A DNA stretch of 11,048 nt from Candidatus Bipolaricaulota bacterium (GTDB lineage Bacteria > Bipolaricaulota > Bipolaricaulia > Bipolaricaulales > Bipolaricaulaceae): positions 1 to 11,048 of the forward strand of contig JAJOKL010000164.1 of NCBI GenBank assembly GCA_021129895.1. The letters run 5' to 3'. How positions within the stretch are numbered: position 1 is the stretch's first letter; each line of letters starts with the position of its first letter. The notes under the pieces were generated by a model that saw nothing but the letters and a program-made list of their open reading frames with translations, did not search any database and was not told the DNA's origin. Below, one piece after another: positions 1-6,452 of the stretch. A program made the position numbers and the translations under genes.

Positions 1-71
1 TCCAAAGTAGCCTTCCTAACTGAATCCCTCGAAAAACACTTGTCAAAGTCGGGTCAGACGACCGGGATAAC

Positions 72-503
72 GTGGCGCTGGCGCTGTTGCGGGAGGAGTT
101 CGGGGTGGAGGAGCTCCCCGGGAGGCTCGTGTGCCCAAGTGGTGATTGGTGGCTGACCACCGCCCCCGACCTCCCGCAGGGGGTGCGGGTCCACGCCCTG
201 GGGGTGCGCCTGCTGCGGGCCCAGGCCCGGGGGCTCAAGCCCACCAGCTTCGGGCTGATGCTGCTGGGGGACCGGATCCGAAAACGCCGGGTGGAGCTGA
301 CCCGGGAGGAGCTCCTGGCCCTGCTCCACGGCCGCCCCCTGGTGCGGGAGGGCGTCCCCCCCGGTTACGTGGCCTTGTGCCTGGCCGGGGAGGTGCTGGG
401 CTGCGGCCATGTAAAGGGCGGGGTGCTACGGGGGCAGATCCCCCGGGGCCGCAAGCAAGAGCTGCTGACCGCCCTTCAGGCCGAGCTCCGGAGGGGAGTG
501 TAG
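72..503 (+). CDS. Stand-alone RsmF-type PUA-like RNA-binding domain protein
   Basis: The 143-residue product resembles the C-terminal region of RsmF/NOL1-NOP2-Sun rRNA m5C methyltransferases. Residues about 95-130 fit the PUA-like module: a GYV strand, then LGCGHVKGGVLRG, then IPRG, matching the family pattern of G-[WY]-V, LGWGKV and a lysine/arginine-rich NH.P.G end. The preceding part (GVRVHALGVRLL, then KPTSFGLML) fits the linker domain of the same family. No SAM-binding or catalytic-cysteine region is present: the frame is closed by a TGA at 21-23, and bases 1-60 are less GC-rich and look intergenic. It is therefore a domain-only protein that may bind rRNA; that role is inferred. The GTG at 72 is the first usual start in frame. 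Its ribosome-binding site is weak (GGG five bases upstream), so the start is uncertain; the frame is open from base 24. Confidence 0.72.
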   Translation: MALALLREEFGVEELPGRLVCPSGDWWLTTAPDLPQGVRVHALGVRLLRAQARGLKPTSFGLMLLGDRIRKRRVELTREELLALLHGRPLVREGVPPGYVALCLAGEVLGCGHVKGGVLRGQIPRGRKQELLTALQAELRRGV

Positions 504-524
504 CCCGCATTACAGATTTGAACG

Positions 525-536
525 GCACTTCAGTGC
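525..536. repeat. Inverted repeat abutting the -10 box
   Basis: GCACT-TC-AGTGC is a perfect 5+2+5 inverted repeat lying in the promoter spacer and ending one base before the TATAAT at 537-542. Its position would suit an operator. It is short, so chance is possible. Confidence 0.35.
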
Positions 537-542
537 TATAAT
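534..542 (+). promoter_or_regulatory. Extended -10 promoter of the VWA/RTX/PKD gene
   Basis: TGCTATAAT is a perfect extended -10 element (TGn plus TATAAT). The only -35-like hexamer nearby, TTGAAC at 518-523, sits just 13 bases upstream, which is too close. This is as expected for an extended -10 promoter that does not rely on a -35 box. Transcription would begin near 549, leaving a leader of about 70 bases. Confidence 0.6.
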
Positions 543-620
543 GCCTCCGTAAAGGGCCTAGTCCCCCAAGCCCTCTTCAGATGCCCGCTGGACCCTGGGG
601 GAAAAGGAGAGGAGGCGACG

Positions 621-2591
621 GTGAGAAAGAGCATCGCGCTTTTGCTGGTGCTGGTCTCGGCGGCGGCCTGGGCAGCCCCGGAGGGGATCGTGTTCATCTT
701 GGACGCGTCCAACTCCATGAACCAGAGCTTGGACGCGGTCGAGACCAAGTTCGACTGGGCCAAACAGGCCCTGACCCTGGTGCTGGAGGAGCTGGCGGAG
801 GACGTGCCGTTCGCGGTGGTGGCGTTCGGCCACCGAATCTCTAAGGATTTGGAGGCGGAAAGCTGTCTTGACCTGGAAGTGCTGGTCCCCTACGGGGTGC
901 ACCCGGAGCGGGCCCCCATCCTGGCCCAGATCGGCGGGCTGGAGGCGATGGGCAAGACACCGCTGGCGCGGGCACTGACCTTCGCCGCCGGGGTGACAGG
1001 GGAGCCGGTGCGATTGGTGCTGCTCACCGACGGCGAGGAGACCTGTGGCGGTGACCCCTTGGCCGTGGCCCGGGAGATCTGCGCCGGAGGCACCACCCTG
1101 GACGTGGTGGCCATCGGGATCTCCCCGGAGGTGGCGGCCCTGCTGGGCAGCCTGGCCCGTACCTGTGGTGGACAGCTGGTGGTGACCCAAGACCCCAGCG
1201 AGCTTCCGGCCCTGTTCCGTGAGGTGGCCATCCCCACCCCACCCCCGCCGGAGATCCCGGAGCCATACCGCGGCCTGCCTGTGGATCACGTGATCTGGGG
1301 CACTGAGGGAGACGATGTGCTCTTGGGCACCCCGGGCAACGACCTCATCCTGGGGCTGGGCGGAAACGACCTCCTGATCGGGCTCGGGGGAGACGATATC
1401 CTGGTGGGCGGTCCTGGGAACGACGTTTTGCAGGGAGGAGAGGGCAACGATCGCCTGGAGGGCGGCCTGGGTAACGACCGGTTGCTGGGCGGCCCCGGGG
1501 ACGACACGTTGCTGGGGGAGGACGGCGACGACTCCCTGGAGGGGGAGGCCGGGGACGATCAGCTATTCGGTGGTCCCTGCAGCGACAACCTGCTGGGCGG
1601 TCCCGGCTGCGATAAGCTGGACGGCGGCCCGGGTACCAACTTCATCTACGATGTGGAACAGCCTTGCGCTCCCTGCCCCCCTGCTCCCTGTCCACCGCCT
1701 CCGTGCCCGCCCCCTCCCACCGGCTGCCCGGACATGAAGGTGGTGGATGAGGGGAGTCCCATCACCATCCGCGCCCTGTGGCAGGATCCGGACGGTGACC
1801 CGGTGAGCGTGAGGTGGGAGATCCTCTCCGGCGGTGGCACCATCGCCGACCCCACCGCTGCCGAGACCACCTACTGCGCCCCCCTGATCAGCGAGTGCGA
1901 GGGCCGGCCGGTGGAGCTGCTGGTCACGGTGACCGACGCCTGTGGCGCCTCCGCCCAGGACATCCTATGCCTGTGGGTGAGGAACGTTAACCACCCGCCG
2001 GTGGCGGATGCCGGCCCGGACATCACGGTGGAGGAGGGCCAGACCATTCAGCTCACCTGCTCCGTGTCCGACCCGGACGGGGACGAGCTCACCTACTGGT
2101 GGGAGATCGAGTGCGATCGCGGGCAGCTATCGGACAAGTACGCCCTGCACCCCTATTTCACCGCCCCCTATACCGACCGCTGTGAGGGCGAAGACATCGT
2201 GCTCACGTTGGTGGTGCGGGACGCGTGTGGGGCCGAGGCCCGCGACTCCCTGGTGGTACATGTTCAGAACGTGAACCAGTCCCCGTGGGTGAACGCCGGA
2301 CCGGACCTGTCGGTCCCGGAGTGCGGTCAGATCATGATCGTGGCCGAGGCCGGTGACCCCGATGGCGAGCCCCTGCGGGTGAGCTGGGAGATCGTGGAGG
2401 GGGGTGGGACTCTCAGCGGCACCGACTCCCTGTGCCCGATCTTCACCGCCCCGGAGGTCACTGGCTGCCAGGAGACCATGGTTCGGGTCCGGGTCACCGT
2501 GTGGGACCCTTGCGGTGGGGTGGCCTCGGATGAGGTTTGCATCCGGGTGTACAACCTGAACCAGCCCCCCACGGTGCAGGCGGATCCGTAA
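621..2591 (+). CDS. Secreted VWA - RTX repeat - PKD-like modular protein
   Basis: This 656-residue protein is probably exported and calcium-binding. Residues 1-18 form a Sec signal peptide (basic start, Leu/Val core, cleavage after AWA). Residues 21-205 are a von Willebrand A domain with a complete MIDAS: D28-x-S30-x-S32, T113 and D137 in LLTDGEE. After a Pro-rich hinge, residues 227-343 are 13 tandem RTX-like nonapeptides (GGxGxDxLx), which bind Ca2+ as a beta-roll in known families. Residues 344-370 are a Cys/Pro linker. Three PKD/cadherin-like modules follow (about 371-457, 458-551, 552-646), each with a DPDG motif, a WE strand and repeated cysteines. GTG at 621 has a strong AGGAGAGGAGG ribosome-binding site at 605-615. 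A role in adhesion or surface scaffolding is inferred. An N-terminal Sec signal is unlike classical type I-secreted RTX proteins. The protein ends at the first residues of a fourth module. Confidence 0.9.
   Translation: MRKSIALLLVLVSAAAWAAPEGIVFILDASNSMNQSLDAVETKFDWAKQALTLVLEELAEDVPFAVVAFGHRISKDLEAESCLDLEVLVPYGVHPERAPILAQIGGLEAMGKTPLARALTFAAGVTGEPVRLVLLTDGEETCGGDPLAVAREICAGGTTLDVVAIGISPEVAALLGSLARTCGGQLVVTQDPSELPALFREVAIPTPPPPEIPEPYRGLPVDHVIWGTEGDDVLLGTPGNDLILGLGGNDLLIGLGGDDILVGGPGNDVLQGGEGNDRLEGGLGNDRLLGGPGDDTLLGEDGDDSLEGEAGDDQLFGGPCSDNLLGGPGCDKLDGGPGTNFIYDVEQPCAPCPPAPCPPPPCPPPPTGCPDMKVVDEGSPITIRALWQDPDGDPVSVRWEILSGGGTIADPTAAETTYCAPLISECEGRPVELLVTVTDACGASAQDILCLWVRNVNHPPVADAGPDITVEEGQTIQLTCSVSDPDGDELTYWWEIECDRGQLSDKYALHPYFTAPYTDRCEGEDIVLTLVVRDACGAEARDSLVVHVQNVNQSPWVNAGPDLSVPECGQIMIVAEAGDPDGEPLRVSWEIVEGGGTLSGTDSLCPIFTAPEVTGCQETMVRVRVTVWDPCGGVASDEVCIRVYNLNQPPTVQADP
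1299..1649 (+). repeat. 13 tandem 27-bp units encoding RTX-like nonapeptides
   Basis: Codons 227-343 of the secreted protein form thirteen contiguous 9-residue units beginning G[TLGE]xGxD. The last unit (GGPGTNFIY) is degenerate. Units 11 and 12 each carry a cysteine (C320, C330). The units are diverged at the DNA level, so recent expansion is not evident. Confidence 0.85.
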
Positions 2592-2612
2592 ATCAGGGCT
2601 TTTTAGAGGCGA

Positions 2613-2645
2613 AGGGGCCGCCTTGTTGGCGGCCCCTCCTCTTTT
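2613..2645 (+). terminator. Rho-independent terminator between convergent genes
   Basis: A perfect 10-bp GC-rich stem (AGGGGCCGCC at 2613-2622 with GGCGGCCCCT at 2628-2637) encloses a TTGTT loop, followed by TCCTCTTTT. It lies just after the VWA/RTX/PKD stop codon. On the opposite strand the stem lies after the tldE stop but is not followed by a T-run, so it should terminate mainly plus-strand transcription. Confidence 0.8.
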
Positions 2646-3984
2646 ACTCCCGCTGGACCCCGGTGAAGGTGAAGCCCTCGATCATCACCGCCGGGACGAT
2701 GGCGAAAAACGCCCCGCCACGGGCGAAGACCTCCCTGGCCCTCGAGATGGCCACCACGCTGGAGAACGCCTTGAGCATCGACTCCGTCCAGCGCAGGTTC
2801 TTAAGCGCCCGGGTGATCTCCCCGTTCTCGACGAGGAACGTCCCGTAGCGGGTCATCCCCGTCATCAGGGCCCTTTTAGTATCCAGGTACCCGTTCACGT
2901 AGTGGAAGTTGGACACGAGGATCCCCCGCTTGCAGGAGGCGATCATCTCCTCCAGGGAGGAATCCCCCGGAGCCAGGCAGATGTTCCAGGGGATCGCCCC
3001 CCATGGGGACCCCGGGGGGCCGGCGTGGCCGGTGGGCTCGGCCTTGGCCTTGCGGGCGCTCACCCGGTCGAACACCACCCCCAGGTTCACCCCCCGCTCG
3101 ATCAGTACCACCTTCCGCTTCGGGAAGCCCTCCAGGTCGAACGGGAGCCCCTGGGCCTCGGGCTCCCAGGCGGAGTCGTAGATGGTGATGTCCTCCCCCA
3201 TGGACCGCTCCCCGATGGCCCCCGCGAGGAAGCTCTGGCCGGAGAGATACGCCTCCGAGCCGAAGGCGGTGAAGGAGAGCCACATGAAGATCTCGGCGAG
3301 GCACGCCGGCTCCAGGATCACGGTGTACTCTCCCGGGGGAAGTTCCATCTGGTCCCGGTCCAGGGCGCAGCGGGAGATGGCCTTCTCCGCTAGAGCCAAA
3401 AAGTCGATCCCCTCCACATCGGGGGAGAACGCATCGGCCCGGGCCATCCCCTCGTCAGACATGACCACCAGGCCGATCTCCGCCCCGGTCACGGGCTGAT
3501 ACGCCTCCAGCCCCTCGGTGTTGGCCAGCGCCACCTCCCACTCCGATGTGGAAAAGCTCCCAGCTACCTCGAATTTCTTCCGCTCGGCCTTGGCGAAGAT
3601 CTCGGAGAGGACCTCGGCGCGCTTGTCCGGGCCGAACTTCGGGGTGTTCCCGCAGTAGGTCTCGGTGGGGGTGTACTCCTGGGGACCGAGGAGCCCGGGG
3701 AAGTGGGGGTTCTCGGGGAGGCGGCGGGCCATCTCCCGGGCCTTTTTCTCGGCGGCGGCGATGGCCTCGGCCGAGAGCTGGTTGGTGCGGGCCACCCCCA
3801 CCCGTTTTCCCTCCACCGCCTTCACGTGAATCGTGAGGTCCTCCTCGGCCACGTTCTGGTGGACTTGGGACTTGGTGAAGCGGGTGAGCTCGGACCTCCC
3901 GCCCATGAACACGATCTCGGCGGGCCCCTCCGCCCGCTCGAGCGCACCTTTTAAGACCTTCAGGATGTCCTCGCGTCCGATCAT
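2644..3984 (-). CDS. pmbA: TldE/PmbA-type metalloprotease partner subunit
   Basis: The 446-residue product belongs to the TldD/PmbA (modulator of DNA gyrase) family. In the known system TldD and TldE form a heterodimeric metalloprotease that digests unfolded peptides. It trims the microcin B17 leader and acts on the CcdA antitoxin in E. coli. At the site where TldD has its zinc motif, this protein reads EPACLAEIF (from about residue 225), so it lacks HExxxH. That marks it as the non-catalytic TldE/PmbA-like partner. N-terminal family features (SELTRFTKSQVHQN, near residue 31) and the C-terminal RYGTFLVENGEI region are present. The ATG at 3984 was chosen because it overlaps the tldD stop as ATGA and follows an AGGTAGGGAG ribosome-binding site; a frame extension further upstream would overlap tldD deeply. 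No substrate peptide gene is visible nearby. Confidence 0.88.
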   Translation of the reverse strand: MIGREDILKVLKGALERAEGPAEIVFMGGRSELTRFTKSQVHQNVAEEDLTIHVKAVEGKRVGVARTNQLSAEAIAAAEKKAREMARRLPENPHFPGLLGPQEYTPTETYCGNTPKFGPDKRAEVLSEIFAKAERKKFEVAGSFSTSEWEVALANTEGLEAYQPVTGAEIGLVVMSDEGMARADAFSPDVEGIDFLALAEKAISRCALDRDQMELPPGEYTVILEPACLAEIFMWLSFTAFGSEAYLSGQSFLAGAIGERSMGEDITIYDSAWEPEAQGLPFDLEGFPKRKVVLIERGVNLGVVFDRVSARKAKAEPTGHAGPPGSPWGAIPWNICLAPGDSSLEEMIASCKRGILVSNFHYVNGYLDTKRALMTGMTRYGTFLVENGEITRALKNLRWTESMLKAFSSVVAISRAREVFARGGAFFAIVPAVMIEGFTFTGVQRE

Positions 3985-5438
3985 TTTCCGCTCCCTACCT
4001 TTACCTTTCTGAACCTGGCCGGGGCCGTCCCGTGGCCCACGTGCATCGACTGGGAGGGCTCCCCCTTGCCGCAGTTGGGCAGGCCCCAGATCACCCACTC
4101 GCCCTCCCCGCAGATGGCGTCGCATGATCCCCAGAACTCCGGGGTGATCCCGGTGTAGACGGGGTTCTTGAGGAGTCGGACCTTCTTGCCGTCTTTTATC
4201 TCCCAGGCGATCTCGCAGCCGAACTGGAAGTTGAGCCGTAGGTCATCGATGGACCAGGATTTGTTCGTCTGCATCAGGATCCCGTGCTTGGTGTCGGCGA
4301 TGAGCTCCTCCAAGGTGGGGCCATGGGGAGCCGGCTCCAGGTTGATGTTCACCATGCGGATCAAGGGGATGTTGTTCCAGGACTCGGCCCGCATGCAGCC
4401 GCCCGAGCGGCGGCCGATCACCGGGGCCGTCTCCCGGGAGGTGAGGTACCCCACCAGGATCCCCTCCTGGATCAGGAAGCTCCGTTGGGCCGGGACCCCC
4501 TCGTCGTCGTAGCCAAAAGAGCCGATGGAGCCGGGAATGGTGGCGTCGGCGACGATGTTGACGATCTCGGAGCCGTACTTGTATTTCCCGAGTTTGTCCA
4601 ATGTCAGGAAGCTCCCCCCGGCGTAGGAGATCTCGGTGCCCAGCACCCGATCCAGCTCGGTGGGGTGGCCACAGGACTCGTGTACTTGCAGCGCCAGTTG
4701 ATCGCTTGCAAGGATCAGGTCAAGTTCCCCCGCGGGGCAGGGGTCGGCGGAGAGGAGGGCGATGGCCTCCTCCCGGATCCTTTCGGCGTTCTCCACCAGG
4801 CCCAGGGCCCGGATGAACTCGTACCCCCGGGCGGCGTAGTTCCCGCCGAAGGAGGTGGGGAAGGAACGGCGCTGCACCTCCCGGCCCTCGGCCGCGGTGG
4901 CCTCGATCCCCGCCCCCGCCTCCACGATCTCCTGCTCGACCTCCGCCCCTTCTGTGCTCAAAAAGAGCTTTCGGGTGCGGAAGATCTCCATGGACCCTTC
5001 GGCTTTGGCGATCCGCTTGTCCTCCCTGAGGATACGCACGGCGGAGAAGAGGAGCTCGAGCTTTTCGTCCAGGGGCACCGCGAAGGGGTCGATCTCCCAG
5101 GGGCTAATGTAGGTGCCGCGTTGGGGAGGGGTATCGTCGAGCTTCACCGGGGTCTTCTGGGTGCGGAAGCTCGCCCTGGCGATCTCCAGGGCCCGCCGGG
5201 CCGTCTCTCGGATCGCATCCGGGGAGATCACCCCCGAGGCGGCGAACCCCCAGGAACCCCGGAAAAGCACCCGTATCCCGTAGCCCCGGGTATCGGCCCG
5301 GGAGAGCCCGGCCACCTCCTCGTTGCGGATGGTGATCCGCTCCGTCTCCCGCTCCAGGTACCGGGCATCGGCGTAAGTGACCCCATCGGCCTTGCCGAGC
5401 TCTGCCAGCGTTTCCTTTAGCCAGTCCTTGATCTCCAT
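3981..5438 (-). CDS. tldD: TldD-type metalloprotease catalytic subunit
   Basis: The 485-residue product has the usual TldD length and carries the zinc-binding HExxxH motif as H253-E-S-C-G-H258, followed by PTELDRVLGTEISYAG. Further conserved blocks are the glycine-rich GSFGYDDEGVPAQR (about 306-319) and the C-terminal CGKGEPSQSMHVGHG (456-470). In characterised homologues TldD supplies the active site, and the TldE partner forms the other half of the peptide-digesting chamber in the cytoplasm. ATG at 5438 is preceded by AGGAGG with three bases between. The stop overlaps the start of the partner gene by four bases, which points to translational coupling and about 1:1 synthesis. The AT-rich region upstream with two inverted repeats probably holds its promoter. 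Confidence 0.92.
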   Translation of the reverse strand: MEIKDWLKETLAELGKADGVTYADARYLERETERITIRNEEVAGLSRADTRGYGIRVLFRGSWGFAASGVISPDAIRETARRALEIARASFRTQKTPVKLDDTPPQRGTYISPWEIDPFAVPLDEKLELLFSAVRILREDKRIAKAEGSMEIFRTRKLFLSTEGAEVEQEIVEAGAGIEATAAEGREVQRRSFPTSFGGNYAARGYEFIRALGLVENAERIREEAIALLSADPCPAGELDLILASDQLALQVHESCGHPTELDRVLGTEISYAGGSFLTLDKLGKYKYGSEIVNIVADATIPGSIGSFGYDDEGVPAQRSFLIQEGILVGYLTSRETAPVIGRRSGGCMRAESWNNIPLIRMVNINLEPAPHGPTLEELIADTKHGILMQTNKSWSIDDLRLNFQFGCEIAWEIKDGKKVRLLKNPVYTGITPEFWGSCDAICGEGEWVIWGLPNCGKGEPSQSMHVGHGTAPARFRKVKVGSGK

Positions 5439-5495
5439 CTGCCTCCTCTCTCCAGACTCCCGAACTGAAAAGCCACCTGCACAAGCTGCGAAAGT

Positions 5496-5510
5496 CTACA
5501 ATAATTGTAG
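5496..5510. promoter_or_regulatory. 15-bp perfect palindrome upstream of tldD
   Basis: CTACAAT-A-ATTGTAG is a perfect 7+1+7 inverted repeat about 60 bases before the tldD start, in a locally AT-rich stretch. On the minus strand it includes a TACAAT -10-like box (5509-5504). A TTGTCA -35-like box lies at 5530-5525 with a 15-base spacer, shorter than ideal. The layout fits a repressor operator over the tldD promoter. The regulator is unknown. Confidence 0.5.
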
Positions 5511-5523
5511 TTTAGCTGCAAGC

Positions 5524-5552
5524 TTGACAAGCAAAACCCTGTTTTGTAAACT
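5524..5552 (+). promoter_or_regulatory. Sigma-70-like promoter on the plus strand, facing away from tldD
   Basis: A perfect -35 TTGACA (5524-5529) is followed after exactly 17 bases by TAAACT (5547-5552, four of six consensus bases). Transcription would start near 5559 and run toward the 3' end of the minus-strand vapC gene. No convincing plus-strand gene follows, so the product could be a small or antisense RNA. Chance is possible, since this stretch is AT-rich. Confidence 0.4.
5532..5546. repeat. Inverted repeat inside the plus-strand promoter spacer
   Basis: CAAAAC-CCT-GTTTTG is a perfect 6+3+6 inverted repeat lying wholly within the spacer of the TTGACA promoter, an operator-like place. 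It differs in sequence from the 5496-5510 palindrome, so the two would not be sites for the same half-site reader. Confidence 0.4.
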
Positions 5553-5612
5553 AGATTAAGTTGATTGAACGCTTTTTGGTTGAAGAACGACGGATCGGCC
5601 ACGGAGCCACTT

Positions 5613-5655
5613 CACCCTCTGGGCGCAGGCCCGGAAGGAGAGCGTCGCTTGGGTG
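5613..5655 (+). other. Possible structured RNA element in the tldD-vapC intergenic region
   Basis: About 55 bases past the predicted plus-strand start, the sequence can fold as nested short stems: CACCC/GGGTG (5613-5617, 5651-5655), GCGC/GCGT (5623-5626, 5642-5645) and CC/GG capped by a GGAA tetraloop (5633-5636). The internal loops are large. It recalls SRP RNA helix 8 (CAGGCCCGGAAGG) but lacks the invariant AGCAG on the 3' side. The intergenic region is 250 bases and otherwise holds no recognisable gene. Confidence 0.2.
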
Positions 5656-5688
5656 GGAATAGCGAAAGAGGGTTTTCCCCAACCCCGG

Positions 5689-6126
5689 TCACTTGTAACC
5701 CCCAAGCCAGCGGATGTAGGGGAGCTTGTCCCGCACCGCATTGTATAACCGCTCGTCGGCCGTCCAAAACTCCGCCTTCACCAGCTCGGCCAAGGCCAGG
5801 TAATGGGCGTCATAGGCGGCGGGGCGCTGGAGGCGGGCAGCCAAATCGAAAGCCAGCACCAGGAGCTCAGGGGGATCGAGGAACTCGATGCCCAGGGACA
5901 GGGCCTCCTGCAAAGAACGCCGGGCATCCTCCAACGCCATTACCTTCCGCACCACCTTGCGCCACAGGGCCGAGGCTACTTCACACCGAAGCAGTGCTGG
6001 GGCGATGACTTCCACCCCCGCTTGCATCCATTCGGCCCAGAGAGCAAGGGCCTCATCGCTTTGGGTCTTGGGGGTCACCAGGGCCACTACGATGCTGGCA
6101 TCAACGCAGACCGGAGACCTCGGCAT
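5689..6126 (-). CDS. vapC: PIN-domain ribonuclease, VapC-type toxin
   Basis: The 145-residue product has the PIN-domain layout: D9 in VCVDASIVV, E49 in RCEVASALW, D106 in AAYDAHYLALAE and D124 in FWTADERL. These are the four acidic residues that hold Mg2+ in PIN nucleases. VapC toxins of this size cut RNA (tRNA or rRNA) when freed from their antitoxin. The ATG at 6126 lies inside the end of the upstream antitoxin gene, a 26-base overlap typical of coupled toxin-antitoxin pairs. All key residues are present, so the toxin looks intact. The cellular target cannot be told from sequence. Confidence 0.87.
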   Translation of the reverse strand: MPRSPVCVDASIVVALVTPKTQSDEALALWAEWMQAGVEVIAPALLRCEVASALWRKVVRKVMALEDARRSLQEALSLGIEFLDPPELLVLAFDLAARLQRPAAYDAHYLALAELVKAEFWTADERLYNAVRDKLPYIRWLGGYK

Positions 6127-6367
6127 CCCGCTCCTCCCGCAGCTGGCGGATGTCTTCTACACAACTGGGAATCTGACCGTACTTTTCTCGCAGTTCCGCC
6201 TGGAGCCTTTGCAAGCGCTCGATGGTTTCCAATCGCCGCCTTCGCCGGAGCTCCCGGGCTGTGGCCTCAGCGATCATCCGGGACCGTTCCCCGCTGGGGA
6301 CCAGCCGTTTCACCTCCTCCCATAGCCAGCGAGGGAACACGAGGGAGATCCTGACAGTATCGCTCAT
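6101..6367 (-). CDS. vapB: VapB-type antitoxin, ribbon-helix-helix-like N-terminus
   Basis: The 88-residue product begins with a beta strand VRISLVFP followed by two predicted helices (about 12-22 and 28-44), the pattern of MetJ/Arc-type ribbon-helix-helix antitoxins. A basic stretch RRRRR (41-45) and a charged C-terminal helix (about 45-85) follow, the latter likely wrapping the toxin. It directly precedes and overlaps the PIN-domain gene by 26 bases. ATG at 6367 follows AAGG six bases upstream. The frame is open to 6526 but the extra part is not protein-like. Such antitoxins usually repress their own operon; no clear operator could be fixed here. Family assignment rests on context plus weak fold features. 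Confidence 0.75.
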   Translation of the reverse strand: MSDTVRISLVFPRWLWEEVKRLVPSGERSRMIAEATARELRRRRRLETIERLQRLQAELREKYGQIPSCVEDIRQLREERDAEVSGLR

Positions 6368-6428
6368 ACATACCTTGCACGATCGGGGATGACGCGGGAA
6401 CGATGCTGAGCCTTTGGTGTTGCTCCTG

Positions 6429-6444
6429 GGCCAGGCGTCTGGCC
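6429..6444. repeat. Inverted repeat between DUF501 gene and vapBC
   Basis: GGCCAG-GCGT-CTGGCC is a perfect 6+4+6 inverted repeat in the 85-base gap. It has no T-run on either side, so it is a weak terminator candidate for the lip operon or an operator upstream of vapB. Nothing else is recognised in this gap. Confidence 0.35.
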
Positions 6445-6452
6445 TACTCGCG

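Noticed and set aside
40..70. Promoter for the first gene (TTGTCA at 40-45 with GGATAA at 65-70)
   Set aside because: The spacer is 19 bases, the -10 is poor, and the implied start would fall at or after the GTG codon.
1299..1649. CRISPR-like or non-coding tandem repeat
   Set aside because: The 27-base periodicity is explained by in-frame RTX nonapeptide codons; there are no conserved direct repeats separated by unique spacers.
2623..3393. Plus-strand open frame opposite pmbA
   Set aside because: Antisense shadow of the TldE/PmbA gene and overlapping the terminator; composition is not protein-like.
4284..5420. Long plus-strand open frame (378 codons) opposite tldD
   Set aside because: It is exactly antisense to the well-supported TldD coding region, has low-complexity Gly/Pro/Arg composition and matches no family; GC-rich codon use leaves the antisense frame open.
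5621..5650. Possible SRP (4.5S) RNA, from CAGGCCCGGAAGG
   Set aside because: The nearly invariant AGCAG on the 3' side of the tetraloop is missing (GAGCG instead), the third loop-closing pair is C-A, and flanking stems are short and interrupted.
5565..6008. Plus-strand open frame starting just after the TTGACA promoter
   Set aside because: TTG start with no ribosome-binding site, Pro/Arg/Gly-rich product with no recognisable domain, and most of it antisense to the PIN-domain gene.
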